Shown here piece by piece: positions 1 to 6,959 of a stretch of 9,572 nt of DNA. The position numbers and the translations under genes are program-made. Below the pieces are notes generated by a model. It worked only from the letters and a program-made list of their open reading frames with translations, did no database searches and had not been told where the DNA came from. Source of the stretch: a bacterium (lineage in GTDB: Bacteria > Desulfobacterota > GWC2-55-46); assembly GCA_004298725.1 (NCBI GenBank), contig SCQA01000255.1, positions 1 to 9,572 on the forward strand. Direction: 5' to 3'. Each line of letters opens with the position of its first letter. Positions within the stretch are counted from its first letter, which is position 1.

Positions 1-1
1 T

Positions 2-1708
2 GACTTCTCCATCACCGACCCGGACGCTCCTGAAAACTGGCCGAGAGTATGGCTTATATGGCGCGCTAACGCGCTCGGTTCCAGCGCGAGAGGACAGGAA
101 TACTTCTTTAAATTCCTCCTTGGCACGCACCATAACACCGTGGCCGAAGAAGTCGCAAAGCCGTACCTTAAGGAATTAAAGTACAGGGAATCGCCTCTTG
201 GCAAGCTTGACCTCCTTGTCGACCTTAACATGCGTATGAACACCACGCCGACTTATTGCGATATCGTATTGCCGGCGGCTCATTGGTATGAAAAGGAAGA
301 CATCAACACAACGGAGCTTCATTCCTTCATTCATCCTATGGGCGCGGCAGTTCAGCCGAACTGGGAAGCGAAGAGCGACTATGACGCGTATAGATTCCTT
401 TCAGAGAAGTTTTCTGCAATAGCCAAGAAGCACTTCCCGAGGCCGATAAAAGAGGTTATGACCTCTCCGCTTGGCCACGATACTCCGGGCGAAATAGCTC
501 AGCCGGCTCTTAACGGCGTGCTTGACTGGAAGAAGGGGCAGTGCGAGGCCATCCCGGGCAAGACGATGCCTAATATCAGCGTCGTTGAAAGGGATTACGC
601 CAATATAGACAAGATGTTCGTCGCGGTAGGTCCGCTTATGAAGGCCAAGTACGGCTTCCACGGCATTATGCTTGATGGTAAAGACCTCTATGATAATTAC
701 CTCAAGCAGAAGCACATTGATTCCGTTGAAGTCAACGGTCAGAAGCTCATATCCATCAAAACCGCAAAAGAGGCCGCTAACTTTGTTTTGGCTTTCTCCG
801 GCACGACGAACGGCGAAGTCTCTTACAGGCAGTGGCATGAGGAAGAGCACCATACCGGTCTGCACGGCGAAACCTACGACGCCGCCAAAAAGGCTGTCAA
901 GGCCATATACGGCGAAGAAGTAGAGTTCAGGGAAGGCGCTCACGGCCTTGCTGAAGAAATCGCCGGACCTGACAGAAACTTCACTGTCACGTACGACGAC
1001 ATTGTAGCCCAGCCGAGGCGTTGGCTAACCAGCGCGCTCTGGACAGGCGACAACAGAAAGGGCAGGGCGTACGGCACATGGACCATTCAGACTGAACGCA
1101 GGGTTCCATGGAGAACGCTCACCGGCAGACAGCACTTCTATCTTGACCATCCGGTATTCCTCGACTTCGGAGAGGGCCTTACGGTCAATAAGCATAAGCT
1201 GAACCCGGCCAAGATGAACGAGCTTCAAAAGAGCGACAAGACGGACGCGCTCCAGCTTAACTACATCACTCCTCACAGCAAATGGGCTATACACTCAACC
1301 CATTACGATAACCTGAGGATGTTGACTCTTTCACGCGGCGGCAACTCCTGCTGGGTAAATGACAAGGACGCCGAGAGCGTGGGCATAAGGGACAACGACT
1401 GGGTGGAAGCGTACAACGACAACGGCATATTCGCATGCAGAGCGGTCGTCAGCGCCAGAATACCGTCGGGTACATGCTTCGCGTACCATTCACAAGAGAG
1501 AACGGTAAACGTTCCCAAGGCCGAGCAGAGAAACAAGATACGGGGCGGATTCCATAACAGCTTGACCCGTCAGCGTCTTAAACCAACGCTTATGACCGGC
1601 GGATACGGACAGTTCTCCTACGCCTTTAACGGCTGGGGCCCGATACCGATCATCAGGGATACCACAGTGTTGGTAAGAAAAATGAGAAATCAGGAGGTGA
1701 AGTGGTAA
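2..1708 (+). CDS. narG: NarG, respiratory nitrate reductase catalytic (alpha) subunit, 3' part
   Basis: This is the C-terminal 568 residues of the Mo-bisMGD subunit that reduces nitrate to nitrite on the cytoplasmic face of the membrane. The reading frame is open to the left edge (first full codon at base 2), so the start lies outside the window; the GTG at 140 is an internal valine. E. coli NarG has 1247 residues, so roughly the N-terminal half is missing here, including the Fe-S cluster FS0 ligands and the Asp ligand of Mo. Recognisable NarG stretches are LIWRANALGSSARGQE at the very start, then DIVLPAAHWYEKEDINT and SFIHPMGAAVQPNWEAKSD, and near the end AYHSQERTVNVP, RGGFHNSLTR and GGYGQFSYAFN, from the C-terminal molydopterin-dinucleotide binding domain. 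The tail (WGPIPIIRDTTVLVRKM) ends soon after the conserved RKM, so it is shorter than in E. coli. The stop overlaps the narH ATG by one base. The family could include nitrite-oxidising relatives, but the NarHJI partners favour nitrate reduction. Family assignment is near certain. Confidence 0.96.
   Translation, partial: DFSITDPDAPENWPRVWLIWRANALGSSARGQEYFFKFLLGTHHNTVAEEVAKPYLKELKYRESPLGKLDLLVDLNMRMNTTPTYCDIVLPAAHWYEKEDINTTELHSFIHPMGAAVQPNWEAKSDYDAYRFLSEKFSAIAKKHFPRPIKEVMTSPLGHDTPGEIAQPALNGVLDWKKGQCEAIPGKTMPNISVVERDYANIDKMFVAVGPLMKAKYGFHGIMLDGKDLYDNYLKQKHIDSVEVNGQKLISIKTAKEAANFVLAFSGTTNGEVSYRQWHEEEHHTGLHGETYDAAKKAVKAIYGEEVEFREGAHGLAEEIAGPDRNFTVTYDDIVAQPRRWLTSALWTGDNRKGRAYGTWTIQTERRVPWRTLTGRQHFYLDHPVFLDFGEGLTVNKHKLNPAKMNELQKSDKTDALQLNYITPHSKWAIHSTHYDNLRMLTLSRGGNSCWVNDKDAESVGIRDNDWVEAYNDNGIFACRAVVSARIPSGTCFAYHSQERTVNVPKAEQRNKIRGGFHNSLTRQRLKPTLMTGGYGQFSYAFNGWGPIPIIRDTTVLVRKMRNQEVKW
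1692..1700 (+). promoter_or_regulatory. Shine-Dalgarno site deciding the narH start
   Basis: AGGAGGTGA is a near-perfect anti-16S match lying within the end of narG. It is 7 bases before the ATG at 1708 but only one base before an in-frame GTG at 1702. The ATG is therefore the start. It shares one base with the narG stop (TAATG), which suggests translational coupling. Confidence 0.85.
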
Positions 1709-3231
1709 TGGATATCAGAGCCCAGCTTTCAATGAGCTTTCACATGGACAAGTGCATCGGCTGTCATACGTGCAGCGTTTCCTGCAAAAACGTATGGACA
1801 ACCCGCCGCGGCGCTGAGTACATGTGGTGGAATAACGTAGAAACAAGGCCCGGTACAGGTTATCCTCTCACATGGGAAGATCAGGAGAGGTACAGGGGCG
1901 GATGGGAAGTGTCCGGCGGGAATCTGAGGCTTAAACTCCTCAAGGGGCCCGGCAAGATAAGGACGCTGGCCAATATATTCTTTCAGCCAAACCTTCCGAC
2001 GGTTGACGATTATTACGAGCCGTTTACGTTTGACTATCAGAACCTCTTCAACGCTCCGGCCGGCGACGACCAGCCGGTAGCGCGTCCGAAGTCCCTTATC
2101 ACCGGCGAGTTCATGGAGAAGATAGTCCTTGGGCCGAACTGGGACGACGACATGGCCGGTTCTCCGCTGTACGCGTCGAACGACCCGAACCTTAAGGGCC
2201 TTTCCGACTCGCAGAAGGAGATGCTCACAAAGTTCCACAAGCTCTTCTTCTTCTATCTGCCGCGCATATGCAACCACTGCCTTAACCCCGCGTGTGTTGC
2301 GTCCTGCCCGTCAGGCGCGCTGTACAAGAGAGGAGAGGACGGTATAGTCCTTCTTGATCAGGACACTTGCAGAGCTTGGAGATTTTGCGTAAGCGCTTGC
2401 CCGTTCAAAAAGCCGTACTACAATTGGGCGACAGGCAAGTCCGAGAAGTGCATATTCTGCTATCCAAGAACCGAAACCGGACAGGCGAACGCATGCGCTC
2501 ATGCCTGCACCGGCAGAATCAGGTTCGTAGGCGTGCTTTTCTATGACGCCGATAGAATAGAAGAAGTAGCCAAGACCCCGGACGAGAGGCTGGTTGAGGC
2601 CATGAGGGAAATAATTCTTGACCCGCGCGACCCGCGCGTTCAGGAAGAAGCCCGTAAGGCCGGTATTGACGAGAACTGGATAACGGCGGCACAGGAATCG
2701 CCGGCGTTCAATCTCTTCAAGAAGTGGCGCATAGCCATGCCGAACCATCCTGAATTCAGGACGCTTCCGATGAACTTCTACCTCCCGCCACTTTCGCCTA
2801 TTCTTCATAACGCGAAGGCTGATGGAGGCGGCACCTTTGACCCTGTGTCAACCGAGTTCTTCAACGAAATAGACAAGATGAGAGTGCCTGTAAGGTTCCT
2901 TGCGAATATGCTCTCCGCCGGAAACGAGCAGGTTGTTATCGAGTCGCTTAAGAAGCAGATGGCGGTAAGGCTTTACATCCGTCAGCAGAGGGTCGGCGAC
3001 GTCGGCGATTCCGCTGTAAAGAACGCTCTCTCTCAGGTCGGTTTAACTCCTCAGGATTGCGAGGACATTTACAGGCTCCTTTCTCTTGGAACTTTCCAGG
3101 AAAGGTTCGTAATACCTGAAACGCACCGCGAACACCTGTCAACGGTTGACCCGAGGACTATGTACGAGAAGAGGGGCACCGTCGGCTTCGGCGGAAAGAA
3201 GAGGGAGATAATTACCGGGAGGCAGTGGTAA
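1708..3231 (+). CDS. narH: NarH, nitrate reductase Fe-S (beta) subunit
   Basis: This 507-residue electron-transfer subunit carries electrons from the NarI hemes to NarG. Length and sequence track E. coli NarH (512 aa) closely. All four Cys groups are present: C16/C19/C22/C26 (DKCIGCHTCSVSCKNVW); C188/C191/C196/C200 (CNHCLNPACVASC); C221/W224/C227/C231 (CRAWRFCVSAC); and C248/C251/C263/C267 (CIFC, then CAHAC). In the third group a tryptophan replaces one cysteine, as in E. coli, which is the known signature of the [3Fe-4S] cluster; the others are [4Fe-4S]. There is no signal peptide, so it is cytoplasmic. Family landmarks such as DDYYEPFTFDYQNL, RPKSLITGE, GPNWDDD, FRTLPMNFYLPPLSPI and RFVIPETHRE are intact. 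The start is the ATG set by the strong SD at 1692-1700. It lies between narG (1-base overlap) and narJ (15-base gap). Confidence 0.98.
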   Translation: MDIRAQLSMSFHMDKCIGCHTCSVSCKNVWTTRRGAEYMWWNNVETRPGTGYPLTWEDQERYRGGWEVSGGNLRLKLLKGPGKIRTLANIFFQPNLPTVDDYYEPFTFDYQNLFNAPAGDDQPVARPKSLITGEFMEKIVLGPNWDDDMAGSPLYASNDPNLKGLSDSQKEMLTKFHKLFFFYLPRICNHCLNPACVASCPSGALYKRGEDGIVLLDQDTCRAWRFCVSACPFKKPYYNWATGKSEKCIFCYPRTETGQANACAHACTGRIRFVGVLFYDADRIEEVAKTPDERLVEAMREIILDPRDPRVQEEARKAGIDENWITAAQESPAFNLFKKWRIAMPNHPEFRTLPMNFYLPPLSPILHNAKADGGGTFDPVSTEFFNEIDKMRVPVRFLANMLSAGNEQVVIESLKKQMAVRLYIRQQRVGDVGDSAVKNALSQVGLTPQDCEDIYRLLSLGTFQERFVIPETHREHLSTVDPRTMYEKRGTVGFGGKKREIITGRQW

Positions 3232-3233
3232 AC

Positions 3234-3238
3234 GGTGA
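3234..3238 (+). promoter_or_regulatory. Candidate Shine-Dalgarno for narJ, start ambiguous
   Basis: GGTGA lies 8 bases before the ATG at 3247. An alternative is GGGAGG at 3217-3222, inside the end of narH and 12 bases before an in-frame GTG at 3235, which overlaps this site. The GTG would add only four residues (MTVV). I prefer the ATG because its codon and spacing are better and the protein then begins at the usual place for the family. Confidence 0.45.
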
Positions 3239-3246
3239 CGGTTGTC

Positions 3247-3789
3247 ATGGATAAATCTTTATACACGCAATTAGCCGAGTTGCTTGAATACCCGAAAGAG
3301 GATATCGTTAAGAAGGCCGGGGACTGCATTAAGTCCCTGGCCGCCCTTAACAAGTATCCGCCGGAGGTGGTAGCCCAGCTCAAGACATTTCTTGAGGACC
3401 TTGAGAATCTGCCGCTTGACGACATTCAGGGCATATACTCTTATACGTTTGAGCTGTCCTCAGATTACACGCTTGAGCTTGGTTCGCATCTGTATGACGG
3501 TTTCAAGCGTTCAAATCAGTTAGCTTCGTTAAAGGCGATGTATAGGGAGCACGGTTTTCCTTTTGATGCCGTAGCCAAAGGCGAACTGCCGGACAATCTG
3601 CACATCTTGCTTAAGTTTCTTGGAACCCTCAAAGACGAGGAGCTTAAAAAGGACCTCATGGAGTCGTTCGTAACAATAGCGGTGGAAAAGCTGAACAAAA
3701 ACTTCGAAAAGAATAAAAGGAACATCTATTGCCACCTGATAAACTCAATTTATCGGGTATTAGACAAAGATGTTAAGGAGGCGAAATAA
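3247..3789 (+). CDS. narJ: NarJ, nitrate reductase maturation chaperone
   Basis: This 180-residue cytoplasmic chaperone of the TorD/DmsD/NarJ family is expected to bind apo-NarG and assist cofactor insertion before membrane docking on NarI. It is not part of the final enzyme. It is entirely helical and charged, with no membrane segment. Family landmarks are LAELLEYP near the N terminus, the acidic PLDDIQGIYSYTFELSS, then LGSHLYDG (compare the FEHVHG of E. coli NarJ), YREHGFPFD and ELPDNLHILLKFLG. It is shorter than E. coli NarJ (about 236 aa) because the C-terminal extension is missing. The position between narH and narI is the classical one. An SD (AAGGAG at 3775-3780) inside its 3' end serves narI, whose ATG overlaps this stop by one base. 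A GTG start at 3235 is a less likely alternative. Confidence 0.93.
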   Translation: MDKSLYTQLAELLEYPKEDIVKKAGDCIKSLAALNKYPPEVVAQLKTFLEDLENLPLDDIQGIYSYTFELSSDYTLELGSHLYDGFKRSNQLASLKAMYREHGFPFDAVAKGELPDNLHILLKFLGTLKDEELKKDLMESFVTIAVEKLNKNFEKNKRNIYCHLINSIYRVLDKDVKEAK

Positions 3790-4487
3790 TGGATCAGGTT
3801 CTGTTTGGCGCCGTGCCGTACATCCTGATAGTAACAGCCATTGTCGGCACTATCTGGAGGTTTACGACTAATAAGTACTCTTGGTCGTCTCAGTCGTCGC
3901 AGTTTCTTGAGAACAGGACCCTCTTTTTCGGGTCGTTTCCGTGGCATTACGGTATAATCTCTATACTTGTGGCCCACATAGTCGTGTTCTTCATACCGGG
4001 CGTGCTACTTGCCTGGAACGGCGCGCCGATCAGGCTCTATATATTCGAGCTTATCGGAGCGGCGCTCGGCTTCTTGGCCCTTTTCGGTCTTCTTGCTCTT
4101 ATATACAGAAGAATAACCAATGCAAGGGTCAAGGCGCTTACCACTTCATGGGACGTTCTCCTGTTGATAATTCTTATCATACAGGTCGTAACAGGTCTTG
4201 GTAACGCGATATTCTACAGATGGGGTTCCAACTGGTATGCCGCGGCCGCAGTGCCATGGATGTGGTCAATAATCAAGCTGAACCCGAATGTTGACTTTGT
4301 AAAATCGCTTCCTCTCAACACTAAGGTTCATATCTTCAACGCGATGATATTCATAGGTTTCATACCGTTTTCAAGACTTGTGCACTTTGTGGTCATCAAC
4401 CCTTATAAGTATCTTGTAAGGCCTTATCAGGTGGTAAGGTGGTATCACAGAAACCCCAAGACAGAGAACGTCGTACAGTACAAATAG
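3789..4487 (+). CDS. narI: NarI, nitrate reductase cytochrome b (gamma) subunit
   Basis: This 232-residue integral membrane diheme cytochrome b oxidises quinol and anchors NarGH on the inner face of the cytoplasmic membrane. Five hydrophobic segments are visible (about residues 6-23, 53-72, 84-106, 121-141 and 181-201). Four histidines fit the heme ligands: H53 and H63 in TM2 (10 apart) and H181 and H199 in TM5 (18 apart), exactly the spacings of H56/H66 and H187/H205 in E. coli. Other landmarks are YSWSSQSSQFLE after TM1, WDVLLLIILIIQVVTGL in TM4, and PFSRLVHFV followed by PYKYLVRPYQVVR at the C terminus. It is the last gene of the operon, translated from AAGGAG at 3775-3780, and is followed within ten bases by a strong terminator. 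Intact heme ligation argues for a quinol-linked reductase and not a soluble or nitrite-oxidising form. Confidence 0.97.
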   Translation: MDQVLFGAVPYILIVTAIVGTIWRFTTNKYSWSSQSSQFLENRTLFFGSFPWHYGIISILVAHIVVFFIPGVLLAWNGAPIRLYIFELIGAALGFLALFGLLALIYRRITNARVKALTTSWDVLLLIILIIQVVTGLGNAIFYRWGSNWYAAAAVPWMWSIIKLNPNVDFVKSLPLNTKVHIFNAMIFIGFIPFSRLVHFVVINPYKYLVRPYQVVRWYHRNPKTENVVQYK

Positions 4488-4495
4488 CCTGACTG

Positions 4496-4531
4496 GAGAG
4501 GTGGGCTTACCCAGCCCACCTCTCTTTTTTT
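4496..4531 (+). terminator. Rho-independent terminator of the nar operon
   Basis: A perfect 12-bp stem (arm GAGAGGTGGGCT at 4496-4507, arm AGCCCACCTCTC at 4513-4524) with a 5-base loop is followed by seven T (4525-4531). It begins nine bases after the narI stop and separates narGHJI from narK. Confidence 0.95.
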
Positions 4532-4559
4532 AACTTCATTCTGAAAATATGATAAAAGT

Positions 4560-4588
4560 CAATAATTCATGTTTTGTATGAATTATTG
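4560..4588. repeat. Perfect 11-bp inverted repeat upstream of narK
   Basis: Arms CAATAATTCAT (4560-4570) and ATGAATTATTG (4578-4588) flank a 7-base spacer GTTTTGT. The arms are A+T-rich with no T-tract after them, so this is not a terminator. It looks like an operator for a dimeric regulator or a leader hairpin. No regulator can be named. Confidence 0.6.
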
Positions 4589-4614
4589 TGACGGCTCAAA
4601 TAGAGGTAAGCAAC

Positions 4615-4646
4615 TGCGTCATGCGGAAATTTTTACGCATGACGCA
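4615..4646. repeat. Second perfect 11-bp inverted repeat in the narK leader
   Basis: Arms TGCGTCATGCG (4615-4625) and CGCATGACGCA (4636-4646) flank a 10-base A/T spacer. It ends 20 bases before the narK SD. In RNA it would form a stable hairpin, and as DNA it could be an operator. The 3' arm is not followed by a T-run. Confidence 0.65.
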
Positions 4647-4681
4647 AGAAGTAAAACATCTGATTGAAAGGAGTATCGCCT

Positions 4682-6289
4682 ATGTCTTGGTTAAAAAAGT
4701 GGGAGCCTGAAAACCCGCAATTCTGGAAAGAAAATAGTGGGATTGCATGGCGGACGCTCATTATAACTACATGGAGTCTTATTTTTTCATTTGCAACATG
4801 GTTCACGATGAGCGCGGTTGTGGTTAGGCTTCCGGCTATTGGCTTTAAATTCGACACCAATCAGCTCTTCTGGCTTGCGGCTATGCCCGGACTTGCATCC
4901 GGTCTTTTACGCCTTGTCCACAGCTTCCTTATTCCAATATTCGGCACGAGGCTGACGGTAACCGTAGCTACATTCCTAAAGCTTATTCCATGCGTCGGTA
5001 TTGCAATTGCCATAATGAATCCGAACACGTCGTTTTTGTTCTTCATGGTCTTTGCATTTTTAAGCGGCTTTGGCGGAGGAGACTTTTCTTCTTTCATGCC
5101 GTCATCAAGTCTTTTCTTCCCGAAAAGACTGCAAGGCATTGCAATGGGCATACAGGCCGGCATAGGTAACTTCGGCGTCGGTCTTACTCAGTTTGTAACG
5201 CCGTGGATAATCGGCTTTGCGGCGTTTGGCGCGCTTGCCGGCGGTCCGCAGACTTTTACAAAAGCTGACCCGGTCAAGGAAGTGGTTGTGGTAAAAGAGG
5301 GTGCGGTTGTTAAGGACGTAACCGTTAAGGATAACCCGGCGCTGGCCAGCGCCCTTGTTGTTACAAAGGACAACGGCGTTGTAAAGGACGTAGTCAAGCA
5401 GGAAAACGATACTAACAAGAACATAAGCTTAACGGTTAAGAAGGACGCTACGGGCGTTGTTACTGACGTAACCGTGAAGAAGGTGTTGAAGAAGGATATG
5501 TGGGTGCAGAACGCACTGCTTTGGTATGTGCCGATTCTGATTGTCACGGGCATTCTCTGCGCCATTATTTTAAGGAGTATCCCGGTCAAGGCATCTATCG
5601 CGGAACAGTTAGGCATAATTAAGGACAAGCACGGATGGCTTTGCACCATAACATACATCACAACATTCGGTTCGTTCGCCGGTTTTGCCGCGGCGTTCCC
5701 GCTACTCATAAAGGTGGTTTACGGCGGCTTTCCGGGTGCGCCGGACCCGCTCAAGTACGCGTTTTACGGCCCGATGATAGGCGGCGCGGTGCGCTTCCTG
5801 TTTGGCGCGCCTTCCGATAAGTGGGGCGGCGCTATACTTACGCAGATAGGCATCGTGGCTCAGATTGTCGGTTGCGTATTCCTTATGGCAACCGGGTCTC
5901 TTACGCCAACGTCGCTTGCGACCTTCCCGTTATTCGTAGGCGGTATGCTTTGGATATTCTTCTGGACAGGCGTGGGTAACGCGGCCACGTTCAGACTCTA
6001 TCCGATAGTCTTCGCATATTCAGCTAAAAAAGGGGCGCAGGCCCTCGGATGGACGGGCGCATGGGCCGCATTCGGGCCTTTTATATTCAATATTTTTGTA
6101 GGTATGTCAATGACAAAGACCGGTACGCCGATGGCATTCTTTATTGGCGTGACCATATTCTACATCATAGCGGCCATTATCCAGTGGTGGTATTACACCC
6201 GTCCGGGCGCAGAGCGCGGAGACTGGGGCAACAAATGGGGCACATGGTGGGATAAGGCAAAGGATACATGGGGCAACAGACAGATGTAA
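4682..6289 (+). CDS. narK: NarK-family nitrate/nitrite MFS transporter with repeat-bearing loop insertion
   Basis: This 535-residue, 12-TM major facilitator protein of the nitrate/nitrite porter family would import nitrate and/or export nitrite for the cytoplasmic reductase encoded upstream. The start is the ATG 8 bases after AAAGGAG (4667-4673); an in-frame TTG at 4664 overlaps that SD and is rejected. Landmarks: R77 in TM2 (RLVHSFLIPIFGTR) and R371 in TM8 (GGAVRFLFGAPSDKWGG) match the two substrate-binding arginines of the family; GGGDFSSFMPSSSLFFPKR lies at TM4-loop 4-5; the nitrate signature is in TM5 (A159-G-I-G-N-F-G165); and GVGNAATF is at 430-437. The odd part is residues about 188-275 between TM5 and TM6: a Lys/Val/Asp-rich hydrophilic stretch with three related units near 201-217, 225-242 and 250-268. 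E. coli NarK has only a short loop there, which faces the periplasm. The C-terminal tail (506-535) is Trp/Gly-rich and polar. Whether it is a nitrate/proton symporter or a nitrate/nitrite antiporter cannot be told. Confidence 0.94.
   Translation: MSWLKKWEPENPQFWKENSGIAWRTLIITTWSLIFSFATWFTMSAVVVRLPAIGFKFDTNQLFWLAAMPGLASGLLRLVHSFLIPIFGTRLTVTVATFLKLIPCVGIAIAIMNPNTSFLFFMVFAFLSGFGGGDFSSFMPSSSLFFPKRLQGIAMGIQAGIGNFGVGLTQFVTPWIIGFAAFGALAGGPQTFTKADPVKEVVVVKEGAVVKDVTVKDNPALASALVVTKDNGVVKDVVKQENDTNKNISLTVKKDATGVVTDVTVKKVLKKDMWVQNALLWYVPILIVTGILCAIILRSIPVKASIAEQLGIIKDKHGWLCTITYITTFGSFAGFAAAFPLLIKVVYGGFPGAPDPLKYAFYGPMIGGAVRFLFGAPSDKWGGAILTQIGIVAQIVGCVFLMATGSLTPTSLATFPLFVGGMLWIFFWTGVGNAATFRLYPIVFAYSAKKGAQALGWTGAWAAFGPFIFNIFVGMSMTKTGTPMAFFIGVTIFYIIAAIIQWWYYTRPGAERGDWGNKWGTWWDKAKDTWGNRQM
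5306..5479 (+). repeat. Internal coding repeats in the narK loop insertion
   Basis: Three related in-frame segments begin at 5306, 5378 and 5456. The first and third 24-base units (5306-5329 and 5456-5479) match at 21 of 24 positions; the middle one shares 14 of its first 15 bases with the first. The encoded units are VVKDVTVKD, VVKDVVKQE and VVTDVTVKK, spaced 24-26 residues apart. DNA-level similarity suggests internal duplication. Confidence 0.75.
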
Positions 6290-6373
6290 GCATGTCCCGT
6301 CAGGTTTAAAAAAGGTAATTGTAAATGTAGCGCGAGATATGGCGGTGTAATAAGCCATCCTGCGTTAAAAGTG

Positions 6374-6413
6374 GAGAGGGGGAGGCCGTCACCGGCTTCC
6401 CCCTCTCTTTTTT
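6374..6413 (+). terminator. Rho-independent terminator after narK
   Basis: A 15-bp stem (6374-6388 with 6393-6407, one G-T wobble) closes on the 4-base loop TCAC and is followed by six T (6408-6413). It lies 84 bases after the narK stop. Nothing recognisable lies in 6290-6373. Confidence 0.93.
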
Positions 6414-6462
6414 GGTGTTTGCATTTATTGTAATTTTGCGGCATGTCAAAGCAGGGGTATCT

Positions 6463-6482
6463 TAAGGAAGGTCTGATTAATT
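6463..6482. repeat. Dispersed 20-base repeat, copy 1
   Basis: TAAGGAAGGTCTGATTAATT matches 18 of 20 bases with the copy at 9517-9536 in the same orientation. Each copy lies in gene-free DNA after an operon terminator. Confidence 0.6.
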
Positions 6483-6540
6483 CAGGCTGATATGCGTTGA
6501 GGTAAGGCGTAGGGCAGAGTGGTTGCTTTGTGTGTGTTTG

Positions 6541-6625
6541 TCATTCCAGCGTTCTTTTAGCGGGAATCCAGTAACTTAGGTAGTTATTTATTTATGGATT
6601 CCTCCTCAAATGTTTCTATTGAGGA
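6541..6625. repeat. Degenerate dispersed intergenic repeat with two hairpins
   Basis: ATTCCAGC (6543-6550) pairs with GCGGGAAT (6560-6567) with one mismatch. GGGAATCCA at 6562-6570 is echoed by the inverted TGGATTCC at 6594-6601, and a second hairpin follows: TCCTCAA (6603-6609) with TTGAGGA (6619-6625). The layout resembles the common intergenic repeats that begin GTCATTCC and contain GGGAATCCAG...TGGATTCC, here decayed in its second half. The comparison comes from memory of such repeats, not from a search. Confidence 0.45.
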
Positions 6626-6853
6626 TTAAAACATCGGTAGTTACAAACCCGTGCTCCATCACGCTGAATTTGAATAAACAGACCTTTCCTAACGGTGTAT
6701 TTCTTATTAAAAACCACGGATTTGTGGCAGGGTAATTGAACGAAGGGGTTACGCAAAGGTGCCTTTCCCTGAGAAGGAAAGCGTCGAAAGCAGAATCTGT
6801 TATCCATTTTTTATCAGCGTTTTTCTCGTTATTATTTTTTATTCTAACCTCAC

Positions 6854-6881
6854 TTGACAACACGCAATGCTCTGCTATCAT
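6854..6881 (+). promoter_or_regulatory. Sigma-70-like extended -10 promoter for the DUF2769-like gene
   Basis: A consensus TTGACA -35 (6854-6859) is followed after 16 bases by TATCAT (6876-6881), preceded by TGC, which makes an extended -10 (TGnTATCAT). Transcription would begin near 6888, leaving a leader of about 70 bases. The leader contains the 8-base palindrome ATGATCAT (6913-6920). Confidence 0.75.
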
Positions 6882-6959
6882 ATAAATATCAAAGCGATTC
6901 TTGTGCTGTGCAATGATCATGCAAGACTGTCAAACCACTAAATAAATGGAGGTGGAAAG

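Larger units (their letters stand above)
6414..6850. other. Gene-free, A+T-rich intergenic region with degenerate repeats
   Basis: I see no credible gene on either strand. A reverse-strand open frame of 104 codons (6606-6920) has no SD, runs over the promoter of the next gene and resembles no family I know. The region holds a copy of a 20-base dispersed repeat (6463-6482), a degenerate repeat of the ATTCC...GGAAT type (6541-6625) and a small hairpin (6763-6768 with 6776-6781). It may be decayed mobile or repeat DNA. Confidence 0.6.

Noticed and set aside
119..135. TTGGCACGCAC resembling a sigma-54 -24 element
   Set aside because: It lies in conserved narG coding sequence and has no -12 GC element at the right spacing.
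401..943. 180-codon antisense frame inside narG (and other long antisense frames in narH and narK)
   Set aside because: These are mirror frames of strongly conserved genes with no SD or family similarity of their own.
140..1708. Treating the GTG at 140 as the start of a complete 522-residue protein
   Set aside because: The frame is open to the left edge and the upstream residues (LIWRANALGSSARGQE) align with NarG, so 140 is internal.
1..3231. Nitrite oxidoreductase (NXR) instead of nitrate reductase
   Set aside because: NarH, NarJ and a diheme NarI with E. coli spacing follow directly, and no signal peptide is seen on NarH; this is the classical cytoplasm-facing Nar layout. The missing NarG N terminus leaves slight doubt.
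6630..6735. Forward frame reading ...LNKQTFPNGVFLIKNHG, faintly like a peptidase start
   Set aside because: Too short, no start or SD, a stop soon after, and the similarity is only a few residues; not enough to call a pseudogene.
6606..6920. Reverse-strand 104-codon open frame in the gap after narK
   Set aside because: No SD, no recognisable family, and it runs across the well-formed promoter and leader of the next gene.
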